Shown: positions 56,553-64,000 of the stretch, piece after piece
Position numbering within the stretch: the stretch's first letter is position 1
Layout: every line of letters begins with the position of its first letter
Assembly: GCA_027924585.1 (NCBI GenBank)
Contig: BSBM01000179.1
Coordinates: 13,674,501-13,738,500, forward strand
Reading direction: 5' to 3'
DNA: 64,000 nucleotides
Origin: Larix kaempferi
Lineage: Eukaryota; Streptophyta; Pinopsida; Pinales; Pinaceae
Notes under the pieces: model-generated
The model's input: the letters and a program-made list of their open reading frames with translations, nothing else
What the model was told of the DNA's origin: nothing
Databases searched by the model: none
Program-made: the position numbers and the translations under genes

Positions 56553-58692
56553 TGCAGTGTCCCCAATTTGAGATTTTTCCCAATTTAGCCAATTTTCAAA
56601 ACTTGGACTAGTAAAGCCCTAAACTATCCCAAATGATCCCAAATATTTTTGAATGGTGTATGGAGTCGATTGAGTTGTATTTGGAAAAATTAATTAATCT
56701 ATTATATTCTTTGACACTTTCCAAATACTTCAACAACTTGCATTTACACTTAGAGAAAGAAAGGCATAATTACTAGGAAAATTGATGTCGAAACCCCCAA
56801 GGGTAGATGGCTCCAAAAGACTCTTGAGGATTTAGAATTTGTTATGAAGGTATATGAATGGTATTAAGACATAAAAATGAACCTCATGGGTGCTTATACA
56901 CTATCATAATACTTCTGCAACATTCATTTAACTTCAGGAGAAGTTGGGGAATTTCACTAGTAAATTTGAGGTTCAAACCCCCCAAGGGTAGGTGACAAAG
57001 ATGGCTTCCCAAATGTTGTAATACCTTCCCAAATTTTAGAAAATAGGAATGGTATTGATAAATTACTTTAAGGGGATCCCCAATGAATCATCAATTATTT
57101 TCTATAGGCTTCTACAACTCCCATAAATCATATATCTGTATACATGTCTTCACATAGGGGGAAATGATGGTAAACTTCACCACTTGTTATGAAATTCAAA
57201 ATTTAGGTTCCAAGGACTTGTGAAATGTTAATTAAAATTATTCAAAACATTAATAAAACTCCATAAATCAACAAAATTAAAGATATTGACTGATACAAAT
57301 CGAAATAAAGCCTCTTCAATCTCCGACAACAAGATATAGGGAAAATGGCACTATTTATGCATTGTTTGGTATTTTTACATAGTTTCACTTGGTATTTAGA
57401 CCTAAGAGTCTTATGAGCATCAAATACAGAGTATATATATCATAATACAAATAAATGGATAATATTTGACTCTCACAAAGATATCAGCATCTCACCAAAG
57501 GCACAATTCCTCCATGAGCCAAAATATGCAAGGAAATGTGTGATAGAGATGAGAACAAGTTGTAGAAGAAAGAACCAGGAGATGACATGTAGCTTAAAAC
57601 TAGAAATAATAACTCCATTTTAGATCCAAATAAAAGTTATGAATGGCCTCTCCAATTTCCAATTAGGATGAGAATCTTTCACCCTCGAAATTGGTACTAA
57701 GGCAAGTAGAGTAAACACTCCACTAGCATGGATAAGCTAGAAACTCTCCAAATTTCAAAGATGCAAATAAAAAATTATCAAAATCTACTCTCCTTATTTG
57801 TTATTATCTTTTATAAAACTCTCAAGTCCTCCATGGGTCGAATTCCTTCCAAAATATTCATTCCAACTCAAGTTGGGAAGAGATTCCAATGTGTGCCACT
57901 TGTCCAACAATTCCTAGTCTCCATCTTCCCTCATTTCGAATGGGTGTCTCTTTGGATGCCCTAAATCCCTTGTGCACCTTCTTGGAGTCTATTTTTAGCC
58001 CTGACATGTCATATATGTCATATGTCAGCATTCAGGTCTGATTTTTGTCATAGGTGGCATAGCATCTTCATCATTGTTGTCATAGAAGCCAGGGAATCTA
58101 GCCCAAGTGTCACAATTATTCTAAGATCCCTCTTCCTCTTCCATGGGAGTTATTCTTCCACTCCAATTCGACCTTAAATGACTCATGCCATGAAAGATAC
58201 CTCTTAGACTCCCCCAAGTATGTTACCCTTCATCTTGAACTCTAATTGGTGAGAGAATCATGCCAAGTGTAGTGGGGAATCTTACCACAAGTGGGTCCCA
58301 CAACCTCTTATTTGCCCTCATGGTCCAATGCCACATTATTTTCTTTGTATTATTATTTAATTGACCCATTTAATGTGAATTTGTAATTCTAAGCTCATTT
58401 GAGGTCTTTTAGCTCCTTTACTTCAACTTTTAATGCTTCCACCCCCAACCTTGGAGACTAGTAATTTTCCTCCATGATAGTTCATTTGGATGGGAATTTT
58501 ACAAACTTTGAATTGGGAAATTTCTCTTTATGTGACCCACCTTGTCCACTTGTATCTAATTTTACATTATTATTAATTTAGAAATCATGCTTGGTAATTA
58601 TTTGACCCTTATCATCAATTTGATAGACTATCATGAATATGGCCAAGTGGTTTAGTCCATTGTGACCCAATGCAAATTTTTGGGACACGACA
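56553..58692 (-). repeat. 3' LTR of a minus-strand LTR retrotransposon, 2,140 bp
   Basis: Read on the minus strand it begins TGTCGTGTCCCAAAA at 58692 and ends GGGGACACTGCA at 56553, giving an imperfect terminal inverted repeat (TGTCGTGTCCC/GGGACACTGCA). A purine-rich tract lies directly before it on the minus strand. No matching target duplication is found next to it (TATAA at 56548-56552 on the left), which fits a partial element whose 5' LTR lies outside the window or was lost. Confidence 0.65.
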
Positions 58693-58706
58693 AATCATCC
58701 CTTCCC
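58693..58706 (-). promoter_or_regulatory. Polypurine tract of the minus-strand LTR element
   Basis: GGGAAGGGATGATT on the minus strand directly precedes the TGTCGTG start of the LTR. A little upstream is CTTGAGGACAAACAAT, a word often found between pol and the tract in plant Ty3/gypsy elements. It primes plus-strand DNA synthesis in active elements. Confidence 0.6.
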
Positions 58707-59256
58707 AATATTGTTTGTCCTCAAGCAATTTCAAACATGGATTTTGAATAACCTGCTTTCTTTCCAAAACTTTGCTTCCCAAACCTTCCTTTCTAAAACT
58801 CTAAGTAGTGGCACTCATGCACTACAATTTTGTGCTTCCAAAAGAAAGAAGATGAGGATTTTATTTTTTCATATTGATATTCCCTATGAACTCACTTCTA
58901 AACACCAAAATATTAATTAAATCCATCAAAACAAAGTTTGCACAATTACTCTTTTACCTATTTGATATTTTGGAAACCCTTTCTGATACCACTGTATAAT
59001 TCTTGAAGTTGCCATTGAGCTTCCCAACTTTGAGTCTTTGAGATTCCATGAATATTTTAGAGAGGAACCACCATAATTGCTTCTGCACTACTTTGATTAA
59101 AATCACTTTATTAAGTGGGGACTCAATATTCCATACTACTTGCTTCCCAAAAAAATTGAAACCAATGAGACTAAAAATTATCCCAGGGTCCCATTGCTTG
59201 TATTGGAATTCAACAATTATGAGTGATCTGTAACCCATACCATCAGGAAGGAAAAT

Positions 59257-60288
59257 TCATGGACCCCATTTTCTTGTATGCATTCTTACAAACATCATGA
59301 GTACAAAATATATAGCATCAAAGTACATAACAACATAATAAAAAGGTACATCAAGGAGGTGCCTCATCAAAGAATCATGAAAGTGCTTATACCTCCAAGT
59401 AAGCAGACCACCATTTGCCAAGTGCATACAAGATTCAAGTGACCAATCAAATCTGATCCAATGACATAGGTGAGGATCCCATGTCCTATAATGTTGCTCC
59501 AAAAGGATGTAAGATGCATCAAAATAATTAGCCATGTTTTCTTTCATCCAAGAAGTGAATGAAGAACCTACACTAAAATATGAACCAAGTAGGGAGCAAA
59601 GAAAACAATGAGCCTTCAAGGGGATCACATAAGTAGAATTTGTGCATCCATGAACATGTGTATCATCAAGAAATAACATGGGATGTTTCTTCCAATAATA
59701 ATTTTCTCCAATCAGATATCTCTTCGCCCAAGTAGTGGATGAAGTTCCTCTAATATCAATTGAACTAAGCAAGGAGCAAGGAAAATCATAATTCTTCAAG
59801 TGACTCGAGTGAACATCATAAGTGCATCCATGTAGATGTGTTTCATCATAATGTAACAAGGGATGTTGCTGCACATTTAAATAAGAAATGGCTCTAATAA
59901 TTTCATTATATAGAGTAGAGATAGGAGTTTCATACTCCTCACATGGCACCATAAAAAATAAACCTTTCACCCATACTTCATTAGGATGAATGCTGCAAAA
60001 TATGTAAGTGTATGATGTAGGAGAATGAACCAATTCACCCAAATGATCAAAGAGTGCCGAATTGTCCTCATGTGAATGCTCCATTAGGGTAGGATCATGC
60101 ACCTCCCTCAAAAGTGCAAAAATTTCCTCATAGGTTGGTTCCAAGGTAGTGGAATCAACTTCTTCAAAAAAATGTGTAACCATTTCCAAGAGGAAACTCA
60201 AGTTCCTCTTCCACCACATCAAGTGCTTGTATATCATCAAGCTCATCTTCAAACACATCAAGCACATGCAAATTTCCATGTTTCTCAT
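59257..60288 (-). CDS. 343-codon reading frame with internal duplication, unknown product
   Basis: An uninterrupted minus-strand frame ending at 59257, about 550 bases before the polypurine tract of the LTR element. It contains a clear internal repeat: HPLLHYDETHLHGCTYDVH and PCSLLSSIDIRGTSSTTW against HPMLFLDDTHVHGCTNSTY and LCSLLGSYFSVGSSFTSW, about 60 residues apart. The C-terminus is rich in aromatic residues and His (WDPHLCHWIRFDWSLE, WRYKHFHDSLMRHLL). It has no RT, integrase or protease motif. I do not recognise the family. By position it is an accessory frame between pol and the 3' LTR, or the element is a derivative that lost pol. The absence of stops over 1 kb is notable among so many broken frames. 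Confidence 0.55.
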   Translation of the reverse strand: MRNMEICMCLMCLKMSLMIYKHLMWWKRNLSFLLEMVTHFFEEVDSTTLEPTYEEIFALLREVHDPTLMEHSHEDNSALFDHLGELVHSPTSYTYIFCSIHPNEVWVKGLFFMVPCEEYETPISTLYNEIIRAISYLNVQQHPLLHYDETHLHGCTYDVHSSHLKNYDFPCSLLSSIDIRGTSSTTWAKRYLIGENYYWKKHPMLFLDDTHVHGCTNSTYVIPLKAHCFLCSLLGSYFSVGSSFTSWMKENMANYFDASYILLEQHYRTWDPHLCHWIRFDWSLESCMHLANGGLLTWRYKHFHDSLMRHLLDVPFYYVVMYFDAIYFVLMMFVRMHTRKWGP

Positions 60289-62449
60289 GATCTACCATGT
60301 CATGAGAATCCTCCATGCAATCTACTATATGACAATTTGAAACATAGGAGGAAGATGTTGGTATAATTTATGTCTATTAAATTTCCAATAGTAATCATCA
60401 ACCATGGTTTGTACACTTAGAGTTGTCACAAAATATATGCTGGGGTAGAAAGGAAACTAAGATGTGTGCTATGAAGATCCTAGAGATGTTTTCATTCAAA
60501 GTGAAAAACCGAGTCACTTAAAAGTATTAAACTATGATCTACTGAATGGATTCAAACTTAACATACGCAACTTGAAACTTCACCTAATAAACTTTGAAAA
60601 TATTTCAATACAATTTCAAATATAAAGCTAACCTAACTATCAACTCAAAATTAACTCTATATTATTCTAGTCTATGAACAAGAATTGAGATTGCAAAATG
60701 AAAGGAAATCACTAGTCTAGAAAACAATGCTCGACTGAAAACAAACTATACTACGGAAGCAGAATTATAATTAATTATCCAAACCATAAATAATTTCTAA
60801 CTTATCCTAGGAATTGAAAATCTATTCTACTATGTGATATCAAAATTCTAACTATGAAACAAATTGCAACTTACTATTAAAAAGTAGGAAATTATACTAC
60901 TTTGAAAGAGACAACTAATTAATTAACCTAAGAAATCCAATCCAACAGTTAAACTACAAATGAAATACTACTCTAGGGATTAAACATGCGTTGACAACTA
61001 GGATTTCAAAACAGTAAATGATTGAGAAACAAACCTACCTAACTCCAATCTTCTTGAGGAATTGTATCAAAATGACTTACAAATGCTATAGAAATGCAAA
61101 AAGGAAATAAATCTAAATTAACTTCTATAAAGATATGGAAACTAGAAATGGACCAATTACAAGAGAATTTAAACATTGTAACTATCACTTATCCATCAGG
61201 TAAATGACATTTGAAAACCTAGTTACACTACCTAGAATCAATGAAATACTACTTAACAATTCTACTCTACTGAAAAGAACGCACTCTGAGTTATTTATCT
61301 CTAATGACTATTTCGCAATTGAAATATGCAATGCCTATCAACTTCTGATTTTACCCTATCAAGATCTCAAGCTAAAAACATCATATACAAAAGGCAATCT
61401 AAACTCAGAGCACACATATAACTAAGCATAAAACAATAATTCAAATGACTAGAAACAAATTCAACTTGCAGGCAAATCTACAGCAGAAAACAAAGTACTG
61501 CTACTCTATCTCTACAACAAACTAAACCATGTCAATCATTCATAAGAAGATAATACAAATTGATCTATAATTGAAGAACAAATTTATACTAAACTAGTTT
61601 ATGGAAACCATGAAAATGACTTGAGATGACTGCATCTTGAAATTCAAATGAGTGTACTTCTACTTAATCAAACACCTATCTCTATCTTCTTTGCATATAC
61701 AAAAATGAAATGAATTGAAACATAAATGGAATTGATAAGATCTATAATGACAGTGGGCTATCAAACAAAAATGAAATAGTAATTGTAAGTTCAAATTCAG
61801 AATGGAAAGGAAATGTTGAATCTTCTTGTAACTACAGAAGTGAGATGAACTGAAATATAAATGAAGTTAATGAGATCTATGGTAACAACAGGCTGTCTAA
61901 GTCTTAATAAACAGAGATGCAATACTAGGTGTAGATGTGAATTCCAATCAGCTATAGAGTATAAGTGAACTATTGAATCAAACCCTGGATAGTTACAGAG
62001 CACAATGAAATACTTAAAATGAATTTAAACTTTAGCTAGTTACAAATGAGATGCTGAAAGATAGTGTGAAAGCTAGTGCTTATGACCAGTTGTATGAACA
62101 ATAAAGGTGCAGATTACATACAAACAGAATGAGGTTGCAATTTATAAATAGTTGAACAATACTTATAGGAAAATGATTTTAAATACATAGAACATTACAA
62201 ACTGAAATTACTTAGTTGTATAATGAAGAGAAATCAGGATATATGCACAGATGGAACCACTATTGTTGAGGTCCCCTTCTCAAGAAACAAAGGTCGTTCC
62301 TACTCTACTCAGTCACCAACCATGAAAAGAGAAGATAACACTAACAACTGGACATAGTTCTGATATATTAAATTGAGAGAAAATTTACAAAGAGTTTTTC
62401 ATGTGCCTCTACATAACCCAAGGCATATTTTATAACATTTTACAATGGA
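60289..62449. other. A-rich noncoding stretch
   Basis: About 2.1 kb with no frame of interest on either strand. It may be internal noncoding sequence of the minus-strand LTR element, as in large non-autonomous LTR elements. I see no other structure. Confidence 0.4.
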
Positions 62450-62482
62450 GAGAGGATCGACCCTTTCAGTGGTCGACCTCTC
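62450..62482. repeat. Short inverted repeat (hairpin)
   Basis: GAGAGGATCGACC (62450-62462) and GGTCGACCTCTC (62471-62482) are complementary except for one unpaired base, around an 8-base loop. A stem of 12 pairs with high GC stands out in this AT-rich region. Confidence 0.6.
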
Positions 62483-62967
62483 TAATAATAGAGTGACTTC
62501 AATGCTGGAAAAATAACTCTATTAATGAATGGGCCGTTTTCCCCAAATCGTGCGTGGTGGTTTCCTAGATGTGGGCAATGGAAGTGTTGGATGCTTGGGA
62601 AAGTTATGAACTGAATCTTTACAGGAAGAAGCTCACGAAGCATGTGTGTCAGGTGGGAAACAAAACCCACGTCTCTGTTGCCGTCTTTAATATGCCCAAG
62701 TATGCAAAAAAATGATTTTCCAAGTGCGAACGATGGGTTGAATGGTCGTCCGAATGCGAATGCAAGTCCAAATGAGAGTTCGTATGAGAACCATAACCTA
62801 TATCAGCAAAACTATATTCCTAATGGTTTTAAAAATGTTAAATTGATATGAATATACCATATGAGATGATAATCAATGGAAAAATATGGGAGAGTTAAAC
62901 GTAATTCAAAAATAGGTACCTAAGTCAATATCAATGTCTTAATGATGAGTAGTATGAACTTGATACA

Positions 62968-63534
62968 TCAAAAATGACAAAAATAGTACCAACATAGCAC
63001 AATTATAGATCCAAAATGATGACAAAATTGGGCATCAATAGAAGAACAAGTATATTGCAACCTTTCAAGAAGTTGCTCATTTTGAATTCTGAGTTTATCA
63101 ATATCCTCATTATTCTTCAAGTATGCATCATGTAACAATTCATTAAACTCAACGAAATTGTTTCTATCAAAAAGCAAAGACATGAAATTACCTTTGATGT
63201 TGCACATTGCTCTTTGAATCTTCTCCATGTCTTCAAGGAAGGATGGATCCTTCAATGAAAAAAATTTCCAACAAGAATTTGACACTAATGCTTGAGTGTA
63301 ATGGAACATGCTAACGGTCTCTTGGATCTTATTTTCATTCATATATAATGACCCTTCAAGAAAAAGAGGCTCTTGCAAATCAACCTCCTCATCTTCTTCC
63401 TTCTTAATTGGACCAACTTCATGAAGCTCAAGTGGTGATGGGGAAGTTGATCTTGTTTGTTCTTCAACTGCTACAAGGTATTCATTTTCATGCTTAATGG
63501 ATGTTTGATGTAACCCACCTAGAACTAAAGACAT
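62968..63534 (-). CDS. 188-codon reading frame, unknown product
   Basis: A minus-strand frame from the ATG at 63534 to 62968. The N-terminal third is acidic (PIKKEEDEEVDLQEPLF). The middle has FHYTQALVSNSCWKFFSLKD and FLEDMEKIQRAMCNIKG. The C-terminal part is helical and perhaps coiled-coil (KNNEDIDKLRIQNEQLLERL). I know no family for it. It lies upstream of the 343-codon frame on the same strand and may belong to the same element, where a gag-like or accessory role is possible but unproven. It is open over its full length. Confidence 0.45.
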   Translation of the reverse strand: MSLVLGGLHQTSIKHENEYLVAVEEQTRSTSPSPLELHEVGPIKKEEDEEVDLQEPLFLEGSLYMNENKIQETVSMFHYTQALVSNSCWKFFSLKDPSFLEDMEKIQRAMCNIKGNFMSLLFDRNNFVEFNELLHDAYLKNNEDIDKLRIQNEQLLERLQYTCSSIDAQFCHHFGSIIVLCWYYFCHF

Positions 63535-64000
63535 TTTATGTTTTGGAAAAACATTATCTTAAAAGTTATTGTAAAGTTTTATGTTGTTGAACAAGGATGG
63601 TCAAAGATGATTGTAATTGAATATTTTATTATAATTTAATAAATAAAAGAAGAGACACATATCAAAAGAAGACTGGTGAAGAGTGTTCACTGACCCACTA
63701 GGAGGAATGATCTGGTATAGAAGGAAAAATTGACAAATGGAAGCAACAACATTCACTTTCTAGTTGATGCAGGAGGCATCTTCCCTAAAAATGTTGTCAT
63801 GTTCCCCAAGAAAGGAGGAACTAAGCAGGTGGCTCATTTAATTCAAAAACTGACTCAAAGACCCAGGCAAGCATATAACCATTGAATGAGCAGGAGGCTC
63901 ACACAAAAATTGCCTTGTGGTTATGCTGCATACTGAAAAGGTAAGCACCCAAGAGGTTATTCGATGAGGGGAAGCTAAAGTGACATTGTTGCAAGATGGA
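63535..64000. other. Window edge, nothing recognised
   Basis: Somewhat less AT-rich than the preceding DNA, but I see no frame or repeat that I can assign. Confidence 0.4.

Noticed and set aside
58970-59000. TGGTATCAGA on the minus strand, like a primer-binding site for initiator Met tRNA
   Set aside because: No LTR end adjoins it on the expected side, and it does not match the ends of the LTR at 56553-58692. A ten-base match can arise by chance.
1-64000. CRISPR arrays, bacterial operons or organelle inserts
   Set aside because: No short regularly spaced repeats with unique spacers, no prokaryotic gene clusters, and no recognisable plastid or mitochondrial genes; everything fits plant nuclear repeats.

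Overview
This is a repeat-dominated, AT-rich stretch of a plant nuclear genome with no intact host gene that I can support. The plant assignment rests on the repeats: a Ty3/gypsy element of the Tat type with an extra archaeal-type RNase H, a CACTA (En/Spm) transposon with TNP2 transposase and a DUF4216 domain, plant L1-type LINEs with DUF4283 and zf-RVT domains, and tRNA-derived SINEs. A large repeat-rich seed-plant genome fits; a gymnosperm is plausible, but that is inference.

Layout. 1-6655: intergenic DNA with a TA microsatellite, a degenerate repeat, a possible SINE, a GC-rich 57-bp tandem repeat, a 110-bp tandem duplication and a small gene-like fragment on the minus strand. 6656-12263: a minus-strand LINE bounded by a perfect 14-bp target-site duplication; its RT core is deleted and a third ORF lies after RNase H. 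About 14.0-46.1 kb: a decayed CACTA transposon. It holds a left subterminal repeat field, a SET-like fragment, TNP2 and DUF4216 remnants (plus strand), a ~360-bp tandem array, a minus-strand reading frame and a right subterminal field. Inside it sits a 19,069-bp LTR retrotransposon (23914-42982) with 5-bp target duplication AACCT. Without that insertion the CACTA element would be about 13 kb.

The most unusual object is the retrotransposon. Each LTR is 5.9 kb and carries its own TATA box, a likely intron, a ~1,110-codon reading frame for an unrecognised protein with a Glu/Gln-rich coiled coil, and an AATAAA signal. Each LTR therefore looks like a complete gene. The 7.2-kb interior encodes gag, protease, an archaeal-type RNase H placed before the RT, RT, canonical RNase H and integrase, all broken by stops and a frameshift. 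The two LTRs differ by about 9-16% in stretches I compared by hand, so the insertion is old.

46.3-64 kb: two related SINEs with target duplications, a 1,539-bp solo LTR (duplication TAACC), two diverged copies of an unclassified repeat rich in CTCAATTGAG-like words, a second LINE remnant (minus), and the 3' LTR and polypurine tract of another minus-strand LTR element. Its flank holds a 343-codon reading frame with an internal duplication and, further out, a 188-codon reading frame.
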